DNA of 64,000 nt from NCBI RefSeq assembly GCF_025384765.1, contig NZ_VHLL01000001.1, positions 124,001-188,000 on the forward strand, given 5' to 3'. Position numbers and translations under genes: made by a program. Below the pieces are notes generated by a model that ran no database searches, was not told where the DNA came from, and was given only the letters and a program-made list of their open reading frames with translations. Below are positions 1 through 10,733 of the stretch, piece by piece. The stretch is from Methanoculleus formosensis (lineage in GTDB: Archaea; Halobacteriota; Methanomicrobia; Methanomicrobiales; Methanoculleaceae). Each line of letters begins with the position of its first letter. Position 1 is the first letter of the stretch.

Positions 1-2
1 TA

Positions 3-1339
<1,337 letters not shown>

Positions 1340-1397
1340 CGCAAAAAGTGAGGATTATCAACAACCGGTGCGAGTAGTACCACAGGAAGGATGACAA

Positions 1398-1805
1398 ATG
1401 ACGATAAACCTTGGATTCGTCGTCGCGGAGTTCAACCGCGACATCACCTATATGATGGAGATTGAGGCCCGGGAGCACGCCCGCTTCCTCGACGCGGAGG
1501 TCACCGATACGATCTACGTCCCCGGCGCCTACGACATGCCGCTTGCGATCAAGAAGATGCTCACTGGGGGGAAGGTCGACGCGGTCGTCACCATCGGCTG
1601 CGTGATCGAGGGCGCGACCCAGCACGACGAGATCGTCGTCCAGCACGCGGCGCGTAAGATCATCGACCTCTCCCTTGAGTTCGGCAAGCCCGTTGCCCTC
1701 GGGATCTCGGGGCCGGGGATGACCCGGATGGAAGCGACCGAGCGTATCGACTACGCGAAGCGCGCCGTCGAATCGGCCGTGAAGATGGTCCAGCGGTTGG
1801 AATGA
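1398..1805 (+). CDS. ribH: 6,7-dimethyl-8-ribityllumazine synthase
   Basis: The 135-residue product has the lumazine synthase order: [13 protein letters not shown] at the N-terminus, the [12 protein letters not shown] segment and the [15 protein letters not shown] substrate loop containing the catalytic histidine region. It condenses 5-amino-6-ribitylamino-uracil with dihydroxybutanone phosphate. An AGGA-type ribosome site (cacaggaaggatgacaaatg) precedes the ATG. Its TGA overlaps the ATG of the next aminotransferase. Alternative identity is unlikely because the family length and motifs are all present. Confidence 0.95.
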   Translation: MTINLGFVVAEFNRDITYMMEIEAREHARFLDAEVTDTIYVPGAYDMPLAIKKMLTGGKVDAVVTIGCVIEGATQHDEIVVQHAARKIIDLSLEFGKPVALGISGPGMTRMEATERIDYAKRAVESAVKMVQRLE

Positions 1806-2932
1806 GGCCCCTCTCGGAGAAGGTTGCGGCCATCGCTCCTTCTGCGACGATCGAGATATCGAACGCCGCAAAGCGGATGGCACAGGAAGGCCTCGACGTC
1901 ATCAGCCTCTCCATCGGCGAGCCGGACTTCGATACCCCCGGCCACATCACGGATGCCTGCATCGGCGCCCTCCACCGGGGCGAGACGCATTACGCCCCGA
2001 GCGCCGGGATACCCGCCCTGACGTCCGCGATAGCGGAGAAGATCACCCGGGAGAACGGCTTTGCCGCAGAGCAGGACGAGGTTATCGTCACCTGCGGGGC
2101 GAAAGACGCCATATACGAGGCGATGGAGGCTGTCCTGAACCCGGGCGACGAGGTGCTCATCCTCGATCCGGCGTGGGTGTCGTACGAGCCCTGCGTTCAG
2201 CTCGCAGGCGCCGTCGCCCGGCATCACGCGCTCTCGCTCAAGACCTTCCAGGTCGACGACACCCTTCTTGAGGCCGTCGGCCCCCGGACGAAGATGATCG
2301 TGGTCAACTCCCCCTCGAACCCCTCCGGCGCGGTGCTGGATGGGGACTCGCTCGAGCTCATCGCCGATATCTGCCGCGACCACGACCTCTACGCGCTCTC
2401 CGATGAGATCTACGAGAAACTGGTCTACGGGAAGGAGCACGTCTCCCTCGCCTCGCTCGACGGCATGGCCGAGCGGACGATCACGATCAACGGGTTCTCG
2501 AAGGCCTACGCGATGACCGGGTGGCGGATCGGCTACGCGGTCGCTCCGCGGCCGATCTTGCGGCAGATGGAGAAGGTGCAGCAGCACACCATATCGCACC
2601 CGACGACGTTTGCGATGTTCGGCGCCCTCGCCGCGATCGAGGGTCCCCAGGATTGCGTGGAGGCGATGCGCCGTGAGTTCGAGCGCCGGCGCGACTACCT
2701 CGTCCCGGCGTTACGCGGCCTCGGCTACGCCACTGCTCCGGCCGACGGCGCTTTCTACGCCTACGTGCAGGTCGACGGCGACGATATGGCGGTCGCCAGG
2801 TCCTGGCTCCGGGACATCCACGTAGCGGTCACCCCGGGAACCGCGTTTCACACCCCGGGCTGGCTCCGCCTCTCCTACGCGACCTCGATGAAGAACCTCG
2901 AGGAAGCGGTCGAACGGATCGCGCGAGTCTAA
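1802..2932 (+). CDS. Class I/II aminotransferase (aspartate/aromatic type)
   Basis: The 376-residue protein has all fold-type I landmarks: [11 protein letters not shown] near residue 40, [11 protein letters not shown], the [10 protein letters not shown] strand, and the PLP lysine in [17 protein letters not shown]. It most resembles archaeal aspartate or broad aromatic aminotransferases; the amino donor cannot be fixed from sequence. The start ATG overlaps the ribH stop, so it is the last gene of the operon. Its 3' end overlaps the convergent TPR gene by four bases. Confidence 0.9.
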   Translation: MRPLSEKVAAIAPSATIEISNAAKRMAQEGLDVISLSIGEPDFDTPGHITDACIGALHRGETHYAPSAGIPALTSAIAEKITRENGFAAEQDEVIVTCGAKDAIYEAMEAVLNPGDEVLILDPAWVSYEPCVQLAGAVARHHALSLKTFQVDDTLLEAVGPRTKMIVVNSPSNPSGAVLDGDSLELIADICRDHDLYALSDEIYEKLVYGKEHVSLASLDGMAERTITINGFSKAYAMTGWRIGYAVAPRPILRQMEKVQQHTISHPTTFAMFGALAAIEGPQDCVEAMRREFERRRDYLVPALRGLGYATAPADGAFYAYVQVDGDDMAVARSWLRDIHVAVTPGTAFHTPGWLRLSYATSMKNLEEAVERIARV

Positions 2933-4623
2933 GATCTTATCTTTTTTCCCGGGCTCCGTTCTCCCTTCCGCTTCCACTCCGGCAGCCGTTGCAGCCTCTC
3001 GTAGTATTTGACCGCCTCGGCGTGGCGATCGAGGTTGATGAGGGCCACCGCCTTGCCGTTGAGCGCTTCGGCATCGTCGGGGTTGATGGCGAGAACCCGG
3101 TCGTAGCAACCGAGCGCCTCGTCGCTACGGTCCAGGAGCACGAGAGCGTTCCCCTTCGTCGTCCAGGCCCCAACCCTCGCGGGATCGATCTCGAGCGCGT
3201 GCGTATAACAGGTGACGGCCTCGCTGTACCGCCCGAGGACAAAGAGCGCGAGGCCTTTATTGTACCAGGCGTCTGTGTTCTCCGGGTGTATCCGGAGTTC
3301 CCGGTCGTAGCAGACGAGCGCCTTGTCGTAGTGCGACAGAACGGAGAGGACGCTCGCTTTGTTGTTCCAGACCCGCTGGTTCTCCGGGTCGATCTCGAGC
3401 GCCCGCTCGTAGCAGACGAGCGCCTCTTCATAGTGCTCGAGCTGGTAGAGTGCGTTGCCGTAGTTGTTCCAGGCGATGGCGTTCTCGGGGTGTGCCCTGA
3501 CCGCGGAGCGGTAGCACTCGATCGCCGCCTCGCAGTCCCCGAGGGCGTAATGGCACTCGCCCCGGTAGTAATCCGCGTCGGCGTGGCCGGGCCGGAGTTT
3601 GAGCGCCTGGCCCAGGCACTCTATCGCCTCCCCGTAGCGCTTCAGCGCGAAGTAGAGCAGGCCCTTCTGGTACCAGATCTCCGCATCGACGGCGTTCACC
3701 CGGAGCGCGCGGTCGTAGCAGGCGAGCGAGAGGTCGTAGCGCTTCAGTTTCTTCAGCGTCGTGGCCTTCTGATACCAGATGCCGGGGTAATCGGGGTTGA
3801 TCCGGAACGCCCGCTCGTAGCAGTCGAGCGCCTCTTCATAGCGTTCCAGGTTCTGCAGTGTCCGACCCCGGTTGTACCAGGCCTCGACGTCGTCGGGGCG
3901 GAGGGCGAGCGCGCGTTCGAAGCAGGCGAGCGCGAGTTCGTAGCGCTGGAGCGCCGAGAGCGTGCATCCTTTGGTGTACCAGGTATCGGCGTGGTTCGGG
4001 TTGATGGCGACGGCCCGGTCGTAGCAGTCGAGCGCGTCCTCGAAACGGGAGAGAAGGGTCTCGATGGTCCCTCTGGCATACCAGGCGTTTGCGTTCTCCG
4101 GGTCGAGCGCGACCACCCGATCATAGCACTCGATCGCAGCCTCGTAGCGGCGTTCCGCGGCAAGCGCCGTTCCGCGGGCGAGCCAGGCGTCGATCCGGTC
4201 CGGTTCGAGCCCGACCACCCGGTCGTAACACGCGATCGCCTCGGGGGTAAGCCCGATCTTTCGGAGAGCATGGCCCCGGGTGAGCCAGGCACTCGCGGAG
4301 TCCGGCGCAAGTTTCACCGCCTGGCCGGAGGATGCGGCCGCCTCGCGGTACTCCTTGATCTCGTACATCGCCTCTCCCCGGGCCTGCCAGAACCGGGGAG
4401 AGGCCGGGTCGATCCGGATCGCCTGGTCGAAGCACTCGATCGCTCCACGGTGATCCCGTGCGGCGGTGAGGGCGAGCCCTTTATGGTACCAGGCGGCGCC
4501 GGTGCCGGGGCTCTGCTGGATCGCCCGGTCGTAGAACTCGACGGCCCGGTCGTACTGCCCCTGCTCGGCGTATGCCTGTCCTTTCCTGCACAGGGCGTCG
4601 GCGCTCTTCCAGGGGAGTTCCAT
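2929..4623 (-). CDS. Sixteen-repeat TPR protein
   Basis: The 564-residue protein is built almost wholly of 16 uninterrupted 34-residue TPR units, each with the W-x-x-x-G...A...Y...A pattern (for example AWYNKGLALFVLGRYSEAV). There is no signal peptide or membrane segment, so it is probably a cytosolic scaffold. I start it at MELPWKSADALC because the upstream in-frame extension to 4881 is low-complexity, lacks TPR pattern and runs into the radC promoter. Thirteen of 16 repeats carry a cysteine at the same helix-B position. The partner is unknown. Confidence 0.88.
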   Translation of the reverse strand: MELPWKSADALCRKGQAYAEQGQYDRAVEFYDRAIQQSPGTGAAWYHKGLALTAARDHRGAIECFDQAIRIDPASPRFWQARGEAMYEIKEYREAAASSGQAVKLAPDSASAWLTRGHALRKIGLTPEAIACYDRVVGLEPDRIDAWLARGTALAAERRYEAAIECYDRVVALDPENANAWYARGTIETLLSRFEDALDCYDRAVAINPNHADTWYTKGCTLSALQRYELALACFERALALRPDDVEAWYNRGRTLQNLERYEEALDCYERAFRINPDYPGIWYQKATTLKKLKRYDLSLACYDRALRVNAVDAEIWYQKGLLYFALKRYGEAIECLGQALKLRPGHADADYYRGECHYALGDCEAAIECYRSAVRAHPENAIAWNNYGNALYQLEHYEEALVCYERALEIDPENQRVWNNKASVLSVLSHYDKALVCYDRELRIHPENTDAWYNKGLALFVLGRYSEAVTCYTHALEIDPARVGAWTTKGNALVLLDRSDEALGCYDRVLAINPDDAEALNGKAVALINLDRHAEAVKYYERLQRLPEWKRKGERSPGKKIRS

Positions 4624-4820
4624 TCGTGAATGATAGTGCAATCGGGTACATATGGGTTTCGATAGAGTTTGAAAGGATATTTCCGGCAGGAAGGGATTTT
4701 TCACCTTGTGGGTCTCCCTCCCGGGATCTGAGTCCGCCGGATGCGCCGGATAGATTGGTAATGTATACATGCTCCGGGATCCAAACCGGGGATGAGGTAA
4801 CCCGATCGGGCCGGACGAAG

Positions 4821-5492
4821 ATGAGAAAGAAGATGCGCGACACCCCAGACCGCGATCGCCCACGCGAGAGGCTGGCGGCACGCGGACCGCAGGCGCTCAC
4901 CAACGCCGAACTGATCGCTCTTCTCATCGGGCGCGGCACGAAGGGACGGGACGTCTGGCAGGTCTCGGGCGACGTCGAACGCTGCCTGAAGGAGGCTAAA
5001 GGCTGCCCCTCCTATGACGATCTCCTCGAGATAGACGGCATCGGCTCGGCGAAAGCCTGCGAGATCATGGCCTGCTTCGAACTTGGACGGCGGTATCTCG
5101 AGGGAGACGGGGTCTCCGGGCACCGGATCGCCTCTCCCGCCGACGTGCTCCCGCTGGTCGCCGAGTGGCGGGACAAAAAGCAGGAGTACTTCATCTGCAT
5201 CACCTTAAACGGTGCCGGCGAGGTGATCGAGCGCCGGGTGGTCACCGTCGGTATCCTGAACCAGAGCCTCGTCCACCCCCGGGAAGTCTTTTCCGAGGCG
5301 ATCACCGACCGCGCGGCCTCGGTCATCCTGGTTCACAACCATCCTTCGGGCACTCTTGATCCCTCCACCCAGGACATCGGCATTACCCGGCAGCTCGTCG
5401 AAGGCGGGTCGATCCTCGGCATCCGGGTGCTCGACCATATCATCGTCACGAAGAAGGGCTACGTGAGCCTGAAAGAGCTCGGGCACCTGTAA
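4821..5492 (+). CDS. radC: RadC-family JAB-domain protein
   Basis: The 223-residue protein has the RadC layout: an N-terminal helix-hairpin-helix region (LTNAELIALLIGRGTKG, then LLEIDGIGSAKACEI) and a C-terminal JAB/MPN domain with the zinc motif VHNHPSG followed by the downstream aspartate in DPSTQDIG. RadC was named for DNA repair but its biochemical role is unsettled. I chose ATG 4821 because the longer frame upstream overlaps the divergent TPR gene's start region and is not RadC-like. The usual family length is about 225 residues. Confidence 0.9.
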   Translation: MRKKMRDTPDRDRPRERLAARGPQALTNAELIALLIGRGTKGRDVWQVSGDVERCLKEAKGCPSYDDLLEIDGIGSAKACEIMACFELGRRYLEGDGVSGHRIASPADVLPLVAEWRDKKQEYFICITLNGAGEVIERRVVTVGILNQSLVHPREVFSEAITDRAASVILVHNHPSGTLDPSTQDIGITRQLVEGGSILGIRVLDHIIVTKKGYVSLKELGHL

Positions 5493-5643
5493 CGGCGGGG
5501 AAGAACCGCCCGCTCACCCCGGCATACCGCGCCTGTTCCCCGGAGGATCCCCAGAATCCGGTGAATATATTTGCATCCAGCATCACGCCCCTGAAAAAAA
5601 TATATCCCCTCTCATGGGTCAAGAGTATAGGAGGCGTAACTTA

Positions 5644-6300
5644 ATGGATACTGGATTTCTCCGGGTGTTGCTCGATCCCGGACGATTTTTTGAGGCGCGC
5701 ATGCAGGAAGAGCCGAGCCTGAAGGTGCCGGCGCTGATCGCGATCGTCATCGGGCTGATCGGTGCGGTATCGACCATACCGATGACGGATCTCACCATGG
5801 CTATGCTTCCCGCGGAGATGCAGGGCCTCGGGCTGCTCATGACGGTCATCTCCGCCGGCGTCGCCTTCATCGGCGGATTCCTCGCGTGGGCCATCTACGG
5901 CGTTGTCTTCCACATCGTCTCGCTGATCTTCAAAGGCCAGGGCAGCCTCGAGCGGACGATGGAGTTCACCGGCTACGGGCTCCTTCCCCAGATCTTCGGG
6001 GGCATCATCGGGACGTATTTCTCCTACCGGCTCCTCTCGGGCCTGAGCATCCCCTCCATGACCAGCCCCGAACAGATGGTGGAGTTCTCGGAGAACCTGG
6101 TGGCCGTCCTCACGACCAGCCCCCTCGCCCAGATCGCCGGGCTCGTGAGCATCCTCTTCCTCGTCTGGAGCGCCAATATATGGATCTTCGGCATGAAGCA
6201 CGCGCGGGGCCTCTCCACACGGGACGCGGTTCTCACCGTCGGGATTCCCATGGGGCTCTATATCCTCTATATGCTCATCACACTTACCGGATGGCTGTAA
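5644..6300 (+). CDS. YIP1-family integral membrane protein
   Basis: The 218-residue protein begins MDTGFLRVLLDPGRFF, a typical archaeal YIP1-domain opening, followed by about five hydrophobic helices (PALIAIVIGLIGAV, LLMTVISAGVAFIGGFL, an ILFLVWSANIWIFG segment and a last helix). The ATG at 5644 has a strong GGAGG site seven to ten bases upstream, better than the earlier in-frame ATG at 5614. It is two bases from the next gene and sits ahead of an ABC exporter, so a role in that membrane system is plausible but unproven. Confidence 0.82.
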   Translation: MDTGFLRVLLDPGRFFEARMQEEPSLKVPALIAIVIGLIGAVSTIPMTDLTMAMLPAEMQGLGLLMTVISAGVAFIGGFLAWAIYGVVFHIVSLIFKGQGSLERTMEFTGYGLLPQIFGGIIGTYFSYRLLSGLSIPSMTSPEQMVEFSENLVAVLTTSPLAQIAGLVSILFLVWSANIWIFGMKHARGLSTRDAVLTVGIPMGLYILYMLITLTGWL

Positions 6301-6301
6301 C

Positions 6302-7444
6302 ATGAAACCACTCAACGTTTTGATCATATCACTCCTCTGTGCCGCGATGGCGTTCACCGTACCGGCCAGCGCCGGTCCTGCGGACATCGCCGTTGTCTCC
6401 TCGTCGCTCGACCCTTCGGTCCTGATGAAGGGGGACACCGGGACGCTGACGGTGACGATCCAGAACACCGGTGCCGAGACCGTGGCCATCCGGAGCGCCC
6501 GGCTCTACGGCAGCGGGGTCGTCCCCCTGAGCGAGCCCTACCCCTCGGTCGGGGAGATCGGCACCGGGAACAGCAAGACGTTCACCTTCTCCGTCCGTGC
6601 GGACGGTGGCGAGGGGACGTTCTACCCGACGTTCGTGCTCGACTTCCGTGACGGCGGCGGCAGCCTCCGCTACCCGGTCCCGATCCAGGTCGTGGACACA
6701 CCGCTCAGCGCGTCGGTGATCCAGAAGCCGGACGCCTTCGCCGAGTCCCGGACGGCCGATATCACCGTCCGGGTGGGCAACCCGCGCCCGAACGCCGCCT
6801 CCGGCGTCCAGGTGATCCCGCAGGGGAGCGGCTTTACCGTCACCCCGACCGGCGGATTCATCGGGGCGCTCGCTCCCGACGCGTCCGGGACGGTCACCTT
6901 CAACCTGACCCCGACCGCGGAGACGGACGTCACATTCCAGGTGGTCTGGCGCAACGGGATCAACACCCACACTGCGGATCTCGTGCTGCCGGTCGCGTTC
7001 GGCGAGGACAAGAAGCAGGCCGACCCCGTCATCACCAACGTCGAGGTCACGCCGATCGCCGGGGGCTACCGGATCGTGGGCGATGTTATGAACGCCGGCC
7101 TCGAGTCCGCCCGGTCGGTCATCATCTCTCCGGGCGCTCCCGCGACGGCGATCGATCCCTTCCGGGTCTACGTCGTCGGGACGCTCGATCCGGACGATAT
7201 CTCGTCGTTCGAGGTGACATTCCGGGCCGACGCGAACACGACCGAGATCCCGGTCGTCGTCGAGTACCGGGACAACGACGGGAACCGCTACACCGCGTCG
7301 ACCCCGATCGGGCTCGGCGGCATGACGGCCGCCCCGATCGAAGGGTCGGAGGACGGCGGGTTCCCGGTCGCCGGGCTCCTCGTCGTGGTGCTCGTCGCAC
7401 TCGGGGTCGCCGGAGCGATCTACTACTCGTGGAAGCGGGCGTAA
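6302..7444 (+). CDS. Secreted CARDB/S-layer-like protein with C-terminal membrane anchor
   Basis: The 380-residue product has a signal peptide (VLIISLLCAAMAFTVPASA), three tandem immunoglobulin-like, CARDB-type segments (DTGTLTVTIQNTGAETVAI, ADITVRVGNPRPNAASGV, GYRIVGDVMNAGLESARSV) and a final transmembrane helix (VAGLLVVVLVALGVAGAIYY) with a WKRA tail. It resembles the COG1361 proteins that sit beside MacB-type ABC genes in methanogens and may be the extracellular partner of the exporter encoded immediately downstream. Function is inferred from this linkage. Confidence 0.8.
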   Translation: MKPLNVLIISLLCAAMAFTVPASAGPADIAVVSSSLDPSVLMKGDTGTLTVTIQNTGAETVAIRSARLYGSGVVPLSEPYPSVGEIGTGNSKTFTFSVRADGGEGTFYPTFVLDFRDGGGSLRYPVPIQVVDTPLSASVIQKPDAFAESRTADITVRVGNPRPNAASGVQVIPQGSGFTVTPTGGFIGALAPDASGTVTFNLTPTAETDVTFQVVWRNGINTHTADLVLPVAFGEDKKQADPVITNVEVTPIAGGYRIVGDVMNAGLESARSVIISPGAPATAIDPFRVYVVGTLDPDDISSFEVTFRADANTTEIPVVVEYRDNDGNRYTASTPIGLGGMTAAPIEGSEDGGFPVAGLLVVVLVALGVAGAIYYSWKRA

Positions 7445-7449
7445 CGACG

Positions 7450-8121
7450 ATGCCGGTCATCAGTTTCGAGAACGTGAGAAAGGTCTACCCCCTCCCGGCG
7501 GGCGACGTCGTGGCTCTCGCCGGCGTCGATATCGCCATCGATGAGGGAGAGTTCGTCCTGATCATGGGCCCTTCGGGGTCGGGGAAATCGACGCTCCTGA
7601 ATATCATGGGCTCGCTCGACGTCCCGACCTCGGGAGAGGTCACCATCGCCGGCAACAAGATCAGCGGGATGGACGACGACGACCTGACCCTTCTGCGGCG
7701 CGACCATATCGGGTTCGTCTTCCAGCAGTTCAACCTGATCCCGCTCCTCTCTATCGTCGAGAACGTCGAGTATCCCCTGATCCTGAAGGGCCGGCAGAAC
7801 GGCACCCGGGAGCGGGCAGAGGAAGTCCTCAGGGCGGTCGGGATCACCGAGACCCACTTCACCCACAAGCCGGGCGAGCTCTCCGGCGGGCAGCAACAAC
7901 GGGTCGCGATCGCGAGAGCGCTCGTCAACGACCCCGACTTCCTCCTCTGCGACGAACCGACCGGGAACCTGGACTCGAAGACCGGCACCGCCATCATGAC
8001 CCTCCTCGACCGGATGAACCGCGAGGAGGGCAAGACCGTCGTCATGGTCACCCACGACCCCCGGATGACCGAATACGCCGACCGGACGATCCGGCTCGTC
8101 GACGGGAAGGTGGTGGAGTGA
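7450..8121 (+). CDS. ABC transporter ATP-binding protein, MacB/LolD type
   Basis: The 223-residue ATPase has Walker [11 protein letters not shown]-loop [13 protein letters not shown], signature LSGGQQQR, Walker [14 protein letters not shown] and the H-loop MVTHDP. The sequence is of the LolD/MacB subfamily, which powers mechanotransmission rather than classical substrate import. I start it at MPVISFENV, since seven earlier in-frame codons overlap the previous gene's end. Its TGA overlaps the GTG of the permease gene, so the two are coupled. Confidence 0.93.
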   Translation: MPVISFENVRKVYPLPAGDVVALAGVDIAIDEGEFVLIMGPSGSGKSTLLNIMGSLDVPTSGEVTIAGNKISGMDDDDLTLLRRDHIGFVFQQFNLIPLLSIVENVEYPLILKGRQNGTRERAEEVLRAVGITETHFTHKPGELSGGQQQRVAIARALVNDPDFLLCDEPTGNLDSKTGTAIMTLLDRMNREEGKTVVMVTHDPRMTEYADRTIRLVDGKVVE

Positions 8122-9263
8122 CGTTCTTCGACCTCGCCCGCCGCAACGTCACCCGCCACTGGCTCCGGTCGTCCCTTGCGGTCATCGGGATCGTCATCGG
8201 CGTCATCGCTATCGCCTCTCTCGGGATCATGGGCAACAGCATCGGCCTTATGTTCGACGATATGGTCAGCGACGTCGGCGACACCGTCATCGTCTCCCCG
8301 GCGACGGGCGTGGGCGGCGGCAAACTCACCGAGCGGCAGGTCTCCGATATCGCCCGGGCGGTCGGGTCGAACGACGTCATACCCTTCTCCAGCACCGGCG
8401 AAAGGATAGCCGTGGGCGATAAGGAGAGCGCCGCGATGATCTACGCCATCCCCGCCGGGGACATCCCCTCTCTGCTCGAAGTGGAGTCGGGGAGCTACCC
8501 GAAGGATACGGGCGGCGGGTGCCTGATCGGGAGCGAGCTTGCCGCGAACAGCAGGGAGAACGGCCTGAAACTCGGTGCCCGGGTCAGGATCGGCGACGAG
8601 ACCCTCCGGGTGGTGGGCGTGCTCAAGGAGCGGGGGATGGGGTTCGACATCAACCCCGACTACGCCATCGTCGTCCCTTACGCGTGGTATTCGAGCCACT
8701 ACGACGAAGACGACTACGACCAGGCGATCGTGAAGGTCAGGGACGTCAACAACATCGACGCGGTCAAGGAGTCGATCGAGCAGAAGATGAACCGGCGGGA
8801 GGATACCGTCACCGTCATGGATACCCGGGCGATCCTCGAGAGCGTCTTTGCGGCCACCGAGTCGATCACGGTCTTCCTCGCGGGAATCGGCGCGATATCG
8901 CTCCTCGTCGCCGGGGTCTCGATCCTGAACGTGATGCTGATGTCGGTGACCGAGCGGATCAAGGAGATCGGCGTTCTCCGGAGCATCGGCACCCGCCGGG
9001 GCGAGGTGATGCGGATGTTCATCTACGAGGCGCTGATCCTCGGCCTTGCGGGCGCTCTCATAGGAGGGGCGCTCAGTTTCTGCACCGGGTATCTGGTGAC
9101 GGCGGTCTTCGTCCAGAACCCCGATTACCTCTTCGATCCGACGAGTCTCCTCTACATCGTCTTCGGGATGCTCTTCGGCGTCATCACGAGCGTGGCATCC
9201 GGTCTCTACCCGGCCTGGAAGGCGGCGAACCTGAACCCGATCCAGGCGCTGCGCCACGAGTGA
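8118..9263 (+). CDS. ABC transporter permease, MacB/FtsX type
   Basis: The 381-residue product starts with GTG and shows the MacB-like order: a first helix after [15 protein letters not shown], a ~200-residue extracellular MacB_PCD domain, then three helices in the FtsX domain ([19 protein letters not shown] with [21 protein letters not shown], the typical FtsX loop). It forms the membrane part of the complex with the ATPase just upstream. The substrate is unknown. The end of the gene is followed closely by convergent genes. Confidence 0.92.
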   Translation: MTFFDLARRNVTRHWLRSSLAVIGIVIGVIAIASLGIMGNSIGLMFDDMVSDVGDTVIVSPATGVGGGKLTERQVSDIARAVGSNDVIPFSSTGERIAVGDKESAAMIYAIPAGDIPSLLEVESGSYPKDTGGGCLIGSELAANSRENGLKLGARVRIGDETLRVVGVLKERGMGFDINPDYAIVVPYAWYSSHYDEDDYDQAIVKVRDVNNIDAVKESIEQKMNRREDTVTVMDTRAILESVFAATESITVFLAGIGAISLLVAGVSILNVMLMSVTERIKEIGVLRSIGTRRGEVMRMFIYEALILGLAGALIGGALSFCTGYLVTAVFVQNPDYLFDPTSLLYIVFGMLFGVITSVASGLYPAWKAANLNPIQALRHE

Positions 9264-9269
9264 CCGTCT

Positions 9270-9545
9270 TCAACCCATACTCTTCTCTTTTTCCCGCTCG
9301 ATATCGCCACGGAGGCTCTCGATCTTCTCCCCGGCCTTCGTGGGGGCGCCCGGGAGAAGGGCGAGGTACTCGTTCTCCCCTTCGGTGACGAGGAGCGCAA
9401 CGGGCGTCAGGCTGACCATGGCACTCCCCCCGCCGTAGACCACAAGCGCGCTGATGATCGGGATGATGCACCGGTCGCCCGCCCTGCGGCCGCCGCCGAC
9501 GACGAGGCCGGGGCCGCCGCTCTCCTTCTCACGCACCGGGAGCAC
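9270..9545 (-). CDS. Short GerW/YtfJ-like protein
   Basis: The 91-residue product keeps the core of the GerW (YtfJ) family: a GPGLVVGGG turn, the CIIPIISALVVYGGGSAM strand pair and SLTPVALLVTEGENEY. It lacks the N-terminal portion of the full-length paralogue at 10228-10665. The start overlaps the end of the DUF2953 gene by 17 bases. In Bacillus, YtfJ is a sporulation-associated protein next to ytfI (DUF2953). The job in a methanogen is unknown. Confidence 0.7.
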   Translation of the reverse strand: MLPVREKESGGPGLVVGGGRRAGDRCIIPIISALVVYGGGSAMVSLTPVALLVTEGENEYLALLPGAPTKAGEKIESLRGDIEREKEKSMG

Positions 9546-10206
9546 CCCTTCCTGATACCTGGCGGAGCCGCTGCCGGACAGGTTTCTGCCAGAGAGCCCT
9601 TGCGACCGCGACCAGGATCAGGAGCGGCCGGCGGATCTGCATCTTGAGCGTGAAGGTGCCCGCAAAGATCCTCTCGTTAAAGACTGGGGTCATCACGAAG
9701 TCGATCGCCTCCACCGGCCAGAGGGCGTAGCGGGCGGCGGTGCAGTAGCCGTAGATGATGCCGGTGTCGGCGGGGCTGTCGAGGCCGAGGGTGACGTTGC
9801 CCCGGAGCGTCTCGAGGTGGAGTGACCGGTAGACGGCCTCGAGGATCCCCCGGAGGTGAGGCCAGAGGTCGCCGGCGGCCTCGATGTAGTCGCCGGGCGA
9901 GAGCGCCGGGCCCCGTTCTTCTCTCTCTTTCTCCTCTTCCGACGGCTCTGCTGCCGCGATCTCTTCAAGGTCCCGGGTTACGACCGTCCGGCCGGCGAGG
10001 AGGACCTCAAGCACCCCCACGCCGTCTCCGACCCGGACCCTCCCTCCCACGATGCCCCAGGCTATGGTTGCCGTCGCCCGGGCGCTCTCCCGGCTGCAGT
10101 CGGCGACCGTCGAGACGGTCACCGGGACCAGGTAGAGGGCCAGCAGGAGAGCGAGGATGAGGACGGCGACGGCGAGCGGGATCAAGAAAAGAACGGTCGC
10201 GGCCAT
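9529..10206 (-). CDS. DUF2953 membrane-anchored protein
   Basis: The 225-residue protein opens with one long transmembrane helix (TVLFLIPLAVAVLILALLLA), continues with a beta-rich portion (ATATIAWGIVGGRVRVGDG), a charged stretch of Glu/Lys around residue 90, and ends with the DUF2953 signature region (GNVTLGLDSPADTGIIYGYC). It matches the DUF2953/YtfI family. It lies between two GerW-like genes in the same direction, the arrangement seen as ytfI-ytfJ in spore formers, suggesting a conserved two-protein module with a non-sporulation role. Confidence 0.8.
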   Translation of the reverse strand: MAATVLFLIPLAVAVLILALLLALYLVPVTVSTVADCSRESARATATIAWGIVGGRVRVGDGVGVLEVLLAGRTVVTRDLEEIAAAEPSEEEKEREERGPALSPGDYIEAAGDLWPHLRGILEAVYRSLHLETLRGNVTLGLDSPADTGIIYGYCTAARYALWPVEAIDFVMTPVFNERIFAGTFTLKMQIRRPLLILVAVARALWQKPVRQRLRQVSGRGAPGA

Positions 10207-10227
10207 AGAGTGGAGGGTAAGAGTGCC

Positions 10228-10665
10228 TTACGCCTCTCCTTCGCCGCCGACCGGGATCTCCTTTCCTTCGGCCCCGGGCGTTTTGCCGCCCATGCGCTGC
10301 TGCATCATCTCGGAGCCCTTATCGAGCACCTTCTCGACATGCGGGCCGACCGTCTCCCCGATCGTCGCGATCACCTCGGCCATCTGGCTCTTCTTCTTCA
10401 GCGAGACCACCTGGATGCCCTCGGGGCCACTGACACCCCGGGTGATGATGATCAGGGCGACGGCCGTTATGCCGCCGCCGCCGCCGGTCGCGGCCCCGCC
10501 GTGCGGGACACCTTCTTTGTGCCCTCCTGTACCTTCTCCGCCGCCGAATCCGAACCCGAACTCTGCGACCGGTATGATAACCCGCTCGCCGGCCTCGATC
10601 GGGGCACCGAGGACGGCACTCGCGCAGAGTGTTCGTGCAAGCTGATCGACGGTTAGCCGGAGCAT
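10228..10665 (-). CDS. GerW/YtfJ-family protein
   Basis: The 145-residue product has the full GerW-family pattern: an N-terminal helix (LTVDQLARTLCASAVLGAPI), the strand ERVIIPVAEFGFGFGGGEG, glycine-rich GGGGGITAVALIIITRGVSG, then a C-terminal helix ending in Gly/Glu-rich tail. I start at MLRLTVDQL (10665), not at the much longer upstream frame, because family similarity begins there and a TATA-like TTATATA (minus strand, about 10717-10723) lies upstream. It leads the minus-strand operon with the DUF2953 and short GerW genes. Confidence 0.82.
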   Translation of the reverse strand: MLRLTVDQLARTLCASAVLGAPIEAGERVIIPVAEFGFGFGGGEGTGGHKEGVPHGGAATGGGGGITAVALIIITRGVSGPEGIQVVSLKKKSQMAEVIATIGETVGPHVEKVLDKGSEMMQQRMGGKTPGAEGKEIPVGGEGEA

Positions 10666-10733
10666 CGATTCACCAGTCAAACTATTCACCACAGGTATTC
10701 CACTATCCGGCCACGTATATAAGGGTTGGGATT

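Noticed and set aside
2929-4623. Regular 102-bp periodicity suggesting a CRISPR or satellite array
   Set aside because: The period is 34 codons of a TPR protein with a conserved frame.
2989-4629. Long open frame opposite the TPR gene (546 codons)
   Set aside because: It is the mirror of a GC-rich repeat gene; its translation is periodic Val/Glu/Arg with no domain.
4623-4881. 86-residue N-terminal extension of the TPR protein
   Set aside because: No TPR pattern, would overlap the divergent radC start, and MELPWKSADALC begins exactly at the first repeat.
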